From Pedobacter sp. B4-66 (GTDB lineage Bacteria > Bacteroidota > Bacteroidia > Sphingobacteriales > Sphingobacteriaceae): DNA of 64,000 nt. The notes under the pieces are model-generated. The model did no database searches, was not told the origin of the DNA, and saw only the letters and a list, made by a program, of their open reading frames with translations. The position numbers and the translations under genes are program-made. Of this stretch, positions 17,494 to 25,412 are shown one piece after another. Each line of letters begins with the position of its first letter. The first letter of the stretch is position 1. The DNA lies in assembly GCF_018492665.1 (NCBI RefSeq), contig NZ_JAFVME010000006.1, forward strand, positions 310,001-374,000, in the 5' to 3' direction.

Positions 17494-18324
17494 TTAAGCC
17501 AAAATCATTTTCTTGTTATTCCTACTCCACTCGCTCCAGCTGCCCACGTACAATTTGGGAATCTCTAAACCTGCATAATCAAGAGCCAACAACGTATGAC
17601 AAGCCGTTACACCAGAGCCACAATGTACAATCACATTTTCTGCTTTATAATCTGCTAACGCTTTAGAATATTTCTCCTTTAGTACTTCAGGAGCTAAGAA
17701 AGCACCGCTACCATCAAGATTTTCTGTAAAAGGGATATTTATAGCTCCCGGGATATGCCCTGCAATTAAATCGATAGGTTCGGTTAATCCTGCATAGCGA
17801 TTGGCATCACGAACATCAATAACTGCATGATCATCACTGTTACCAGCAATCTCTACTTCATCCATTTCTGCAAGTGGCAACTGCCATTCAGTGATTTGAT
17901 ATGGAGTTGTTACTTTGACAACCGGAACCTCAGAACTTACAGCAAAACCCGCTTTAATTGCAGCAGTATAGCCGCCATTTAATACCTGAACCTTATCGTG
18001 CCCTATTGATTTTAACATCCACCATAATCTTGCTGCAGCATTAGACCCATTTTTATCATCGTAAACAATTACATGAGTATCTTTTGAAATTCCGTATCTA
18101 CCTAAAACCTCGGCAAAATGCTCAAAATTAGGTAGTGGATGTCTGCCACCAACAGCAAAATCTTTAATATCGGCCAAATCAGTATTTAAATCCAGATAAT
18201 AGGCACCATCTAAATGTTGCTCATCATATCTGGGTTTAGATCCGGCACTTACATCAAATAAAATGAAATCGTTTTTATTTAGTAAGATTAATTCCTCTGG
18301 TTGTATAATAGGTGATAATTTCAT
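17494..18324 (-). CDS. Sulfurtransferase (thiosulfate/3-mercaptopyruvate, double rhodanese)
   Basis: 276 residues with two rhodanese domains. The N-terminal domain is inactive (FILFDVSAGSKPRYDEQHLD; GRYGISKDTHVIVYDDKNGS lacks the Cys loop). In the C-terminal domain the catalytic Cys235 lies in VIVHCGSGVTACH, a CGSGVTA loop typical of mercaptopyruvate or thiosulfate sulfurtransferases. Cytoplasmic: it transfers sulfur to cyanide or thiol acceptors. Single gene, 48 bp from the metallophosphoesterase. Confidence 0.85.
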   Translation of the reverse strand: MKLSPIIQPEELILLNKNDFILFDVSAGSKPRYDEQHLDGAYYLDLNTDLADIKDFAVGGRHPLPNFEHFAEVLGRYGISKDTHVIVYDDKNGSNAAARLWWMLKSIGHDKVQVLNGGYTAAIKAGFAVSSEVPVVKVTTPYQITEWQLPLAEMDEVEIAGNSDDHAVIDVRDANRYAGLTEPIDLIAGHIPGAINIPFTENLDGSGAFLAPEVLKEKYSKALADYKAENVIVHCGSGVTACHTLLALDYAGLEIPKLYVGSWSEWSRNNKKMILA

Positions 18325-18447
18325 TGTCTTTTAAAATTCTAATATATCAAACGAAATATAATGTTTTTTTCAGTGATCCTATTCATAAATGGAATCAAAA
18401 AATAGTTACTGGTTGAGTGTAAATAGTAGCACGCTTTCCGCTACCTC

Positions 18448-19773
18448 CTACACCAACATTCCCTTAGGAAAAGTAATGGCAAAAATGGATCCCTGCTTAA
18501 CCACAGAAACAACTTTAATTTCAATATTATGATACACGGCAATACTTTTCACAATGGAAAGTCCAAGTCCATAACCTACATTCTCTGATAAATTAGCTTT
18601 TCTAAAACGATCAAAAATAAAACCGATATCTTCTGGGGCAATACCAATTCCCGTATCTTTAATGATAATCATGTAATCGCCTTGCTTGTTAAAAGCATCG
18701 GTAATTACCACACTTCCTTGCTCAACGTTGTATTTAATTGCGTTGTTTATCAGGTTGTAAAACAATTGAAAAAGCAAATCATGGTTCACATTTTTCAGTA
18801 TAACCTTATCCGTAACGTCAACTGTAAGCGAAAGATCCTTATCCTCTAACCGATGACTAATCTCTTCTTTTATATCCTCCAGTAAATCAGCAGGCTTAAC
18901 AGAAGCCAATTTTACAAACTGATCATTCTCTATCCTCGAAATAAACAGTAGTGAGGATGAGATTTTCTTTAACCGATCTAACGTTTTCATCATCCCTACA
19001 ATGCGCATAGCTACATCTTCAGTAATCTGATCATCAGCAAGCAGGTTTTCCATTTTGTTTTGGAGGATACTTATCGGAGTCATCAACTCGTGCGAAGCAT
19101 TTGCGGTAAACTCACGCTCTTTCTCAAAGTCGATGTTGATCTGATCCATTAAACTAATCAGCGACTCATCAAGGTATTTAAAATCCTGAGTACTGGTTTT
19201 AACTGGTACACTTTCATCCTTAAAAGGGAACTTTCTGTTTATCAGTTTACTTTGTATAATCTTACCGAGAGGTCTTATCAGTATTCGGGTAAAAATAAGG
19301 TCAATAACAATAGTTAAAGCAATTAGGCCCATTAACACATATAAAGCTATGCGTTGCAAAGGTTTATTATATTGATTGATACTGCCTACAGTTTTCCCAA
19401 TCTCGAGCAAGTAGTTTTTGTCTTTAATCTTAAAAGTATGGCTAAGCACCCTGTAATTCAAGGTATCCTGTTCTACTTTACGTATGGCTGTTTTTATGGT
19501 ATCCAGTTGCAGCATGGTAGCAGCAGGTTGAAGAGAAATATACTCCTCTTTAAGCATAGTGTAACTACCAAAACTATCGTCGCCCTGCAAGTAATAGTCT
19601 ATTCCATTTCTGTGTACATCTCTGATTACCTTTGCTTGCTGATCTCTTAAGGAATAATTGGTGTATTCTGAGGCAATACGAGCTACCAAAAAAGGCATAG
19701 AAAGTATAAACAACAGCACTACTGCCAGTTTAGACCCGGTGATGAAGTATATGAGCTTGGCAGATAATTTCAC
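18448..19773 (-). CDS. Sensor histidine kinase
   Basis: 441 residues. TM1 near residues 7-32, a periplasmic sensor domain of about 100 residues, TM2 around 142-166 (LMGLIALTIVIDLIFTRILI), then a linker and HisKA with His228 in ANASHELMTPISIL. The HATPase_c motifs are present (NLINNAIKYN, IKDTGIGIAPEDI, GYGLGLSIVK). It begins 2 bp after the response regulator's stop, so the two are a cognate pair. It is last in a four-gene leftward operon with two exported proteins, which suggests an envelope signal. Confidence 0.9.
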   Translation of the reverse strand: MKLSAKLIYFITGSKLAVVLLFILSMPFLVARIASEYTNYSLRDQQAKVIRDVHRNGIDYYLQGDDSFGSYTMLKEEYISLQPAATMLQLDTIKTAIRKVEQDTLNYRVLSHTFKIKDKNYLLEIGKTVGSINQYNKPLQRIALYVLMGLIALTIVIDLIFTRILIRPLGKIIQSKLINRKFPFKDESVPVKTSTQDFKYLDESLISLMDQINIDFEKEREFTANASHELMTPISILQNKMENLLADDQITEDVAMRIVGMMKTLDRLKKISSSLLFISRIENDQFVKLASVKPADLLEDIKEEISHRLEDKDLSLTVDVTDKVILKNVNHDLLFQLFYNLINNAIKYNVEQGSVVITDAFNKQGDYMIIIKDTGIGIAPEDIGFIFDRFRKANLSENVGYGLGLSIVKSIAVYHNIEIKVVSVVKQGSIFAITFPKGMLV

Positions 19774-19775
19774 GT

Positions 19776-20450
19776 TTATTTCTTTATTCTATAACCCACA
19801 CCACGAACTGTTTCGAGCCACTCAGTAGGTGCCCATATATTTAATTTTTTCCTGATGTTTTTTATATGAGCATCAATATAATTGGAATCATAGTCATCGT
19901 CAGCAAAGGTGCCCCAAATATGTTCGCTCAATTGCATTCTAGTTAAAACACGGTTTTTATGTAGAAAAAGATAACTCAACACATCAAACTCCTTACGCGA
20001 CAGTTCTATTTGCTGCTCTTTGAAATGTATAAACCGTTTTTGAAGGTCGAGGCTAAACTCTCCAAGTGGAAGTGCCTCTTCCTTAACGTTAAATTTACGA
20101 CGGGCAATGGCTTGCATTCTCGATTGAAGCTCTAACAACGAAAAAGGCTTGGCCAGATAATCATCCGCTCCAAGATCCAGTCCGGTTATTCTATCTTCCA
20201 GATTACCACGAGCTGTTAAAATAATATATGCAGCTTCGGGATTGTGCTTTTTTGCTTTTGGCAATAACGTTAATCCATCACCATCGGGTAAACCGAGATC
20301 GAGCAAAATAAAATCGTAACTGTTTATTTCAATTTTTTCTAAACCTTGTGCTACAGTATGTGCAAGATCGCACAGGTAAAATGCCTTCTTTAAAAAGGTC
20401 TCCATTTCGTAGGCAAGTGTTTTTTCATCTTCAACTATGAGTACTTTCAT
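19776..20450 (-). CDS. OmpR-family response regulator
   Basis: 224 residues: receiver domain with Asp51 (FILLDLGLPDGDG), Thr in AAYIILTARG and Lys in DDYLAKPFSL. A C-terminal winged helix follows (about 125-224; ELSRKEFDVLSYLFLHKNRV, ending VRGVGYRIKK). It partners the histidine kinase immediately downstream. OmpR-class regulators bind tandem direct half-sites about 11 bp apart. Exactly such repeats lie in the divergent control region at 21727-21794, so autoregulation of this operon and control of the opposite one is likely. Confidence 0.9.
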   Translation of the reverse strand: MKVLIVEDEKTLAYEMETFLKKAFYLCDLAHTVAQGLEKIEINSYDFILLDLGLPDGDGLTLLPKAKKHNPEAAYIILTARGNLEDRITGLDLGADDYLAKPFSLLELQSRMQAIARRKFNVKEEALPLGEFSLDLQKRFIHFKEQQIELSRKEFDVLSYLFLHKNRVLTRMQLSEHIWGTFADDDYDSNYIDAHIKNIRKKLNIWAPTEWLETVRGVGYRIKK

Positions 20451-20464
20451 TTTTGCAATTGAAA

Positions 20465-21310
20465 TTAAAACTGATAATAAAACCCAAGGTTAATAAAAGA
20501 TTGTTGCCTTTTAGCTTCGGTAATGGCATGTGTACCTAAAACGGAAAACTGATAGCTAATCTCGGCCATGTAATTAGCTCGGTTATAACTTAAGGGTATT
20601 TTAAAACTGCATGACAAAAGCTCAAAATTTGTTGCTGGTAAAGTAGATGTTATTGTACTATTTCCATTACCGTTATCATTCCCCTTGCCGTTACCATTAT
20701 TCTTTTTATTTTTCTTTTCGGTATAAGTTTTTAGAAAGTGTTGCGTACCCGCCACTATTTCTATTGAAGGTTCTATGGATAGCAGATCACTATTATCAAA
20801 CACGGACCCCAATTCTATTACTTTTGAATTTGTTAAACCTGCAAACACATCACTTTCTTGCCCAAAAGCATAATCTACTGATAAAGAGCTCCTAAACCAT
20901 GGCCAATGATAATCAGCTGTTACGTTCAGGTTATTCTCGTTAGATGCTTGTAATAGCGGAGAACTTTTTGGGTAGAAAGACCTGTTATACCCCATTCCAA
21001 TAGTAAATCTTTCGTTAAAATCATGATCATAACCAATACCCAAATCTGTTTCGGAAATACCTGATCCAACGTTTAAAAGTTTATATGCACCTGCAGAAAA
21101 ATATACCCCTACAGGCAACCTTAGCGTTCCATTAACCAGGACATATGGTAGCTTTTCGGCTGTTGTTTGGCCATAATAACTAACATTATTGCTGTACAAA
21201 GCGGCTGCAGTTACTGTTGTTTTTTTTGCTTCTCTAGGGTTGATGTCTTTTTGAGCCTTAACTTTTATACTTAGCAAGCAAATAATTACACTAAGGGATA
21301 GTAATCTCAT
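20465..21310 (-). CDS. Exported outer-membrane-type protein of the two-component operon
   Basis: 281 residues with signal peptide (MRLLSLSVIICLLSIKVKAQ) and an even succession of amphipathic beta-strands (TDLGIGYDHDFNERFTIGMG, SSLSVDYAFGQE) ending in an aromatic residue (LGFYYQF), the outer-membrane beta-barrel signature. An Asn/Gly/Lys-rich insert (KKNNGNGKGNDNGNG) lies about residues 202-222. It starts 5 bp after the small basic protein and ends 14 bp before the response regulator, so it is co-transcribed with the signalling pair. Possible porin or sensor partner; no family name recognised. Confidence 0.65.
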   Translation of the reverse strand: MRLLSLSVIICLLSIKVKAQKDINPREAKKTTVTAAALYSNNVSYYGQTTAEKLPYVLVNGTLRLPVGVYFSAGAYKLLNVGSGISETDLGIGYDHDFNERFTIGMGYNRSFYPKSSPLLQASNENNLNVTADYHWPWFRSSLSVDYAFGQESDVFAGLTNSKVIELGSVFDNSDLLSIEPSIEIVAGTQHFLKTYTEKKNKKNNGNGKGNDNGNGNSTITSTLPATNFELLSCSFKIPLSYNRANYMAEISYQFSVLGTHAITEAKRQQSFINLGFYYQF

Positions 21311-21315
21311 ACAGG

Positions 21316-21591
21316 CTAGTGTTTTTTAATTTTGGGGCGGCTCACTTTGATGGGTTTAACATCCGGCTTCCCCCTAGGCTTAACAACCTCTGGTTTTGGT
21401 TGCTTTCTTGATTTTGGCACTTCTTTAACATCTTGCTTTTGCCTATCCCCTCGGGAACGATCTGCTTGTTCTGACTTACCCTTTTTTTTCTGATAATACG
21501 ATTTCAGAGATGAGGTTCCCAAAGTATTTGATACTGCAGGTGAAACAAGCAAACACATGGCTATTGTTACTGTTAATAAGCGTCTGACCAT
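21316..21591 (-). CDS. Small exported Lys/Arg/Pro-rich protein, first in the TCS operon
   Basis: The frame opens at 21621, but the Met at 21591 starts a better signal peptide (MVRRLLTVTIAMCLLVSPAVS). The mature part, about 70 residues, is highly basic: KKKGKSEQADRSRGDRQKQD, then PKPEVVKPRGKP. No domain is recognised. Such a polybasic periplasmic peptide could interact with LPS, nucleic acid or the kinase sensor domain; this is inference. Its leader carries a GAAA-capped hairpin (21633-21662). It is promoter-proximal in a four-gene operon. Confidence 0.55.
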   Translation of the reverse strand: MVRRLLTVTIAMCLLVSPAVSNTLGTSSLKSYYQKKKGKSEQADRSRGDRQKQDVKEVPKSRKQPKPEVVKPRGKPDVKPIKVSRPKIKKH

Positions 21592-21632
21592 TGTTTGTAA
21601 ATATATTGAAATGCTCATCATGTAAATATAAA

Positions 21633-21662
21633 GAAAGTTTACCTCTTTCGAGGCAAACTTTC
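21633..21662 (-). promoter_or_regulatory. Leader hairpin with GAAA tetraloop
   Basis: On the minus strand GAAAGTTTGCCTC, then GAAA, then GAGGTAAACTTTC form a 13-bp stem with one A-C mismatch. The cap is a GNRA tetraloop. It lies between the predicted promoter (21713-21720) and the start of the operon, so it would be in the 5' leader. Confidence 0.5.
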
Positions 21663-21712
21663 GCCCCTCCTAAAACATATTCATGTTCATCTGCGTCACT
21701 CAATATCTATAA

Positions 21713-21720
21713 CAAAGATT
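21713..21720 (-). promoter_or_regulatory. Candidate -7 element, leftward
   Basis: On the minus strand AATCTTTG, one base off TAnnTTTG. It lies 6 bp outside the left arm of the operator, mirroring the rightward element. Confidence 0.45.
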
Positions 21721-21726
21721 GTTAGT

Positions 21727-21794
21727 GAACATGAAATTAAGATGAAATTTGAAAAAATAAATTATTTCTTAAATTTCATGTTGATTTCATGTTC
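21727..21794. promoter_or_regulatory. Symmetric four-half-site operator between divergent operons
   Basis: The arms are 21727-21750 (GAACATGAAATTAAGATGAA then ATTT) and 21771-21794. They are inverted copies, 22 of 24 bp identical, separated by 20 bp. Each arm holds two direct ATGAAATT-type units exactly 11 bp apart, the spacing bound by OmpR/PhoB-family dimers. The right arm overlaps the expected -33 region of the rightward promoter. Confidence 0.7.
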
Positions 21795-21800
21795 GGTATT

Positions 21801-21808
21801 GAACTTTG
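21801..21808 (+). promoter_or_regulatory. Candidate -7 element, rightward
   Basis: GAACTTTG, one base off TAnnTTTG. A TTG at 21781-21783, inside the operator, is 17 bp upstream. It lies 6 bp outside the right operator arm, the mirror of the leftward element, and 33 bp before the ATG at 21842. Confidence 0.45.
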
Positions 21809-21841
21809 AGTTATTAATTGAAGATTTAAAACTCTATTCCT

Positions 21842-22630
21842 ATGAAAAACAAAACAATTTACGCAACCCTGATGGTATTGATCATTGCAATAGCATCTTT
21901 TATAGGTTGTAAAAAGGACACTCAGGCTTCGGGTACTACTAAGGTAGAAATAAGGATGACTGATGCGCCCGGAGATTTTGACGCTATCAATTTAAATGTA
22001 AAACAGGTAATTCTGCTTTCGCATGGTAAACCTTACACCTTTGATGTTGATCACGGAATATTCAACATCCTTGATTTCCGCATTGGAACAAGTAACCCGG
22101 ATATTTTAGTAGCATCTGGCGATATGCCTTCGGGTGAGATCACCGAAATCAGACTTGTATTATATGATAACAACACCATCGTTGTTAATGGTCAGGTTCA
22201 GGATTTAAAAACGCCTAGTGCACAAAGTTCTGGATGGAAAGTAAAGCTTACTGAAAATCCGATATTGGTACCTGGTGTTACTTATTCTCTGCTTCTCGAT
22301 TTTGACGCTGCAAAATCTATTGTTGCCACAGGAAACGGCAAGTACATACTTAAACCCGTTGTTAGGGGAATTACTGCTGCAACATCTGGTTTAATTTCGG
22401 GTACCGTCCTACCACTTGGAAGTCACCCTGAAGTTCTTGTTATTGTCGGCACTGATACTGTTGGAACCGTAACCGATATGATTACAGGAAGGTTTACTGT
22501 TGGAGGGTTAGCCACAGGAAACTACACTGTAAAAATATTACCTGTAGACGGTTTTGCAGAAGCTACTATTCCTAATGTCGCTGTTACCGTTGGTCAAAAT
22601 ACCAGTATAGGTATCGTTACGCTACAGTAA
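21842..22630 (+). CDS. DUF4382 domain lipoprotein
   Basis: 262 residues. Type II signal with Cys23 (AIASFIGCKKD), then a DUF4382 domain (about 35-180): TTKVEIRMTDAPGDFDAINL, with GEITEIRLVLYDNNTI and KVKLTENPILVPGVTYSLLL. The C-terminal segment (about 185-262) is CarboxypepD_reg/Ig-like (SGLISGTVLPLGSHPEVLV, then GRFTVGGLATGNYTVKI). Surface or periplasm-facing lipoprotein, function unknown. First of two rightward genes that share the divergent operator with the kinase/regulator operon, so it is a likely target of that regulator. Confidence 0.75.
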   Translation: MKNKTIYATLMVLIIAIASFIGCKKDTQASGTTKVEIRMTDAPGDFDAINLNVKQVILLSHGKPYTFDVDHGIFNILDFRIGTSNPDILVASGDMPSGEITEIRLVLYDNNTIVVNGQVQDLKTPSAQSSGWKVKLTENPILVPGVTYSLLLDFDAAKSIVATGNGKYILKPVVRGITAATSGLISGTVLPLGSHPEVLVIVGTDTVGTVTDMITGRFTVGGLATGNYTVKILPVDGFAEATIPNVAVTVGQNTSIGIVTLQ

Positions 22631-22672
22631 ATATTATTACCATTTTTTAACACACACAAAAAACATACAGTC

Positions 22673-23179
22673 ATGAAAAAGCTAATATTTTTAACATTAC
22701 TTGGGGCAATTGGGTTATTGCCTAACAAGTTAAAAGCGCAAGTTAGCCTTAGCGTAAACATCGGTTCTCAACCTGCATGGGGTCCTTCAGGTTACGACCG
22801 TGCAGATTATTATTATATGCCCGATATTGAAAGTTACTATTATGTACCTACCAGGCAGTTCATTTACCTAAGCAATGGAAACTGGACTTTCTCTGCAGGC
22901 CTGCCTCCAAGATATAGGGACTACGATTTGTACAATGGATATAAGGTAGTAATCAATTCGCCTAGACCATATGATCATTACAGAGACCATAGGGTTAGAT
23001 ATGCGAGATATAGGTCATATCATTCTCAACCAATCCGTTACAGCCGTCCAGTACGTTACGTAGAAAGAGATTATGACAGACACGACAGACACGACAAACA
23101 TGATTACAAAAGATACAAAGAACGGGGCAACGGTCGCGGCAATGGTCATGGGCACGGTCATGGGCACGGAAAACATTAG
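22673..23179 (+). CDS. Exported Tyr/Arg-rich protein with Gly-His tail
   Basis: 168 residues with signal peptide (MKKLIFLTLLGAIGLLPNKLKAQ). The mature part is dense in Tyr and Arg (YDRADYYYMPDIESYYYVPT) and ends in a low-complexity tail (GNGRGNGHGHGHGHGKH) that could bind metal. At the DNA level the tail includes a tandem 12-bp unit near 23148-23171. It is 42 bp after the DUF4382 gene and before a strong terminator, so both genes form one transcript. No family name recognised; the charge is similar to the basic protein of the opposing operon. Confidence 0.6.
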   Translation: MKKLIFLTLLGAIGLLPNKLKAQVSLSVNIGSQPAWGPSGYDRADYYYMPDIESYYYVPTRQFIYLSNGNWTFSAGLPPRYRDYDLYNGYKVVINSPRPYDHYRDHRVRYARYRSYHSQPIRYSRPVRYVERDYDRHDRHDKHDYKRYKERGNGRGNGHGHGHGHGKH

Positions 23180-23197
23180 AGTTCCATTTTTTAGTTC

Positions 23198-23232
23198 AAA
23201 GGCTTTAAACCGGATGGTTTAAAGCCTTTTTT
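23198..23232 (+). terminator. Rho-independent terminator
   Basis: AAAGGCTTTAAACC (23198-23211), loop GGAT, GGTTTAAAGCCTTT (23216-23229), then further T residues. A perfect 14-bp stem ending the DUF4382 transcript; it may also serve the convergent LLM gene. Confidence 0.85.
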
Positions 23233-23254
23233 GTTATCACATATGTGTCAACCA

Positions 23255-24292
23255 TTATGTTGTACTCATTGCTTTCCTTACTATTGGCGCTACCTTAGTA
23301 CCAAATATTTCAATTGATTTCATCATTTCCTCATGCGAAGGATCGCCTACATCCATGTGGCCAATAAATCTGGTAATGCCAAATAATTCATGCATATACA
23401 GAATCTTATCTACTACTGCATTGGCCTCTCCAATAAATAAAGCGCCTTCTTTAGAACGTCCTCCATTATACTGCTGCTTGGTATATGGTGCCCAGCCTCT
23501 TGTAGCACCTATCCTATCCATCTGTGCTGCATAATTCTCATAATAACCATCTGCATTTGCTTCATTGTCACTCAAAAATGCATGTGAATGGATACCAATC
23601 TGCATTTTGCTCACATCATGACCATGTTTTACATACTGCTCTTTATAGTATTCAATTAAAGGCTGAAACTGCTTAGGCATACCTCCTATAATAGCAACCA
23701 CCAGTGGCAAACCTAATACTGCGGCACGCAACACAGACTGTGGGGTCCCCCCAACAGCAATCCAAATTGGTAATTTCCCATCATTACTTGCCCTTGGTAA
23801 TACCATTTGGTTGATGAGCGGCGCACGAAGATCACCTTTCCAATTTACAACCTCATTGTTATTGATGTTAAGCAACAGATCCAGTTTTTCTTCAAACAAC
23901 TTATCATAATTTTTAAGGTCGTAGCCAAACAAAGGAAAAGATTCTATAAAACTCCCCCTACCTACACCTATTTCAGCACGACCATTGGAAATCAGATCAA
24001 TTGTTGAAAAATCCTGATATACTTTTACCGGCTCAGCAGAACTCAATACTGTTACCGTGCTGGTCAGTTTAATATTTTTGGTGATGCTTGCTGCTGCTGC
24101 CAGTACAATTTCCGGAGATGAAACAGCATAATCCGGACGATGGTGCTCGCCCAAACCAAAAACATCCAAACCTACCTCATCGGCCAGTTTAATCTGTTCC
24201 AGAATCTCGTGCAGTTTTAATTGCGCAGATCTTGGTTTCCCTGTTTTCTGATCAACCGACAAATCGCCGAACATACCTATACCTAATTCCAT
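23255..24292 (-). CDS. LLM class flavin-dependent oxidoreductase
   Basis: 345 residues of the bacterial luciferase-like monooxygenase TIM barrel: MELGIGMFGDLSVDQKTGKP, VFGLGEHHRPDYAVSSPEIV, IDLISNGRAEIGVGRGSF, and the flavin-binding region around KLPIWIAVGGTPQSVLRA. It uses reduced flavin supplied by a partner reductase; the substrate is unknown. Cytoplasmic, single gene. Family level is certain, subfamily is not. Confidence 0.85.
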   Translation of the reverse strand: MELGIGMFGDLSVDQKTGKPRSAQLKLHEILEQIKLADEVGLDVFGLGEHHRPDYAVSSPEIVLAAAASITKNIKLTSTVTVLSSAEPVKVYQDFSTIDLISNGRAEIGVGRGSFIESFPLFGYDLKNYDKLFEEKLDLLLNINNNEVVNWKGDLRAPLINQMVLPRASNDGKLPIWIAVGGTPQSVLRAAVLGLPLVVAIIGGMPKQFQPLIEYYKEQYVKHGHDVSKMQIGIHSHAFLSDNEANADGYYENYAAQMDRIGATRGWAPYTKQQYNGGRSKEGALFIGEANAVVDKILYMHELFGITRFIGHMDVGDPSHEEMMKSIEIFGTKVAPIVRKAMSTT

Positions 24293-24376
24293 AATCTTAT
24301 ATTTTTATAAAGCAAAGTTACCATGCCCGATAAATATAAGTATTGACCTAGGATAAGTAATAACGAAAAATGTTTA

Positions 24377-25057
24377 TCACCTCGACAAAACCTCATCAAC
24401 CATACCAAATTCTTTGGCCTCAACCGCTGTCATCCAATAATCGCGACTAGCAGCTTCATTGATCCGATCATAGGCTTGCCCACTATGTTTGGCTATAATC
24501 TGGTAAAGTTCCTTTTGCACCTGAAGCACTTGTTTAATGGAGATATCCATATCAGTGGCAGTACCTTGCGTACCTCCTGAAGTTTGATGAATCATTACAC
24601 GAGAATGCTGCAAAGCAGATCGCTTTCCGGCAGCACCCGCACAAAGCAATACTGAGCCCATAGAAAGAGCTATACCAGTACAAATAGTTGCTACATCCGG
24701 TGCTATGAATTGCATGGTATCGTAAATACCTAAACCAGCATAAACCGATCCGCCTGGTGAATTAACATACAACTGGATGTCCTTTTTAGCATCGGCCGAT
24801 TGCAGAAAGAGCAACTGGGCCTGAATTACATTGGCATTCCTTTCATCAACAGCTTCTCCCAGAAAAATAATACGATCCATCATCAGACGTGAAAATACAT
24901 CCATCTGAGCAACGTTTAATTGCCGCTCTTCTGTAATATAGGGCGTCATGGCAACCGGACCGGCCATAGCCGACGTTCTTGAGATATATTTATCTACATA
25001 AATACTGTTAATACGGTGATGCTTTACCGCATAGCTGCGAAATTCGTTGTTTTTCAT
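24377..25057 (-). CDS. ClpP-family serine protease, accessory paralogue
   Basis: 226 residues with the complete ClpP triad: Ser132 in GIALSMGSVLL, His157 in RVMIHQTSGGTQG, Asp206 in AASRDYWM. NSPGGSVYAGLGIYDTMQFI is also conserved. The nucleophile segment (ALSMGS) differs from the usual ASSMGA/AASMGA, and there is an N-terminal extension of about 20 residues. No clpX or tig gene is nearby, so this is probably a second ClpP rather than the housekeeping one. Instead it lies 85 bp downstream of a small gene and an ECF sigma factor on the same strand. Confidence 0.85.
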   Translation of the reverse strand: MKNNEFRSYAVKHHRINSIYVDKYISRTSAMAGPVAMTPYITEERQLNVAQMDVFSRLMMDRIIFLGEAVDERNANVIQAQLLFLQSADAKKDIQLYVNSPGGSVYAGLGIYDTMQFIAPDVATICTGIALSMGSVLLCAGAAGKRSALQHSRVMIHQTSGGTQGTATDMDISIKQVLQVQKELYQIIAKHSGQAYDRINEAASRDYWMTAVEAKEFGMVDEVLSR

Positions 25058-25142
25058 GTTGAGTTATTTTTGGTAAAAAAAAGACATAGCAATACCCCTA
25101 CCCGCATTGGGGCACATTAGCATTTAATTAAATTAAGTTGGT

Positions 25143-25412
25143 TTACTTACTAAAAAGACGCATAATCCTTTGCCTGAATGAAAGGTGCTCAGGCGAGGCA
25201 AACAACTTTTGGTGTACTTGACTGATTTCTTTACGTAACTGCTCCCTGCCGTAGGTTTCTACCAGCTGATACGTTTTTTGCTGCCAATGGATACTTTCCT
25301 GCAACTCTGGCTGGAGCAATAGCCGCGCCTGCATTAAAACCTTTTCTTCCCCACCAGGACTAGTCAAAAGAAAATCTTCAATCAGCAGCAGCTCATTCAA
25401 GGATGTCTTCAT
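25143..25412 (-). CDS. Small protein coupled to an ECF sigma factor
   Basis: 89 residues, mostly helical (ELLLIEDFLLTSPGGEEKVL, then QLRKEISQVHQKLFASPEHL), with no membrane segment and no zinc-binding anti-sigma motif. Its start overlaps the end of the sigma gene by 20 bp, so translation is coupled. Position suggests an anti-sigma or sigma-partner protein, but no sequence feature proves it. Confidence 0.55.
   Translation of the reverse strand: MKTSLNELLLIEDFLLTSPGGEEKVLMQARLLLQPELQESIHWQQKTYQLVETYGREQLRKEISQVHQKLFASPEHLSFRQRIMRLFSK

Noticed and set aside
21476..21703. 75-codon minus-strand frame over the operator side of the TCS operon
   Set aside because: It overlaps the signal peptide of the small basic protein in another frame and covers the hairpin leader; shadow frame.
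22631..22672. Run of ACACACAC before the Tyr-rich gene as a specific repeat
   Set aside because: Simple A/C-rich leader, common before Bacteroidota start codons.
23060..23178. Possible CRISPR-like or tandem repeat array
   Set aside because: The repetition is the codon pattern of the Gly-His and Arg-His-Asp protein tail; units are 12 bp and in frame, with no spacers.
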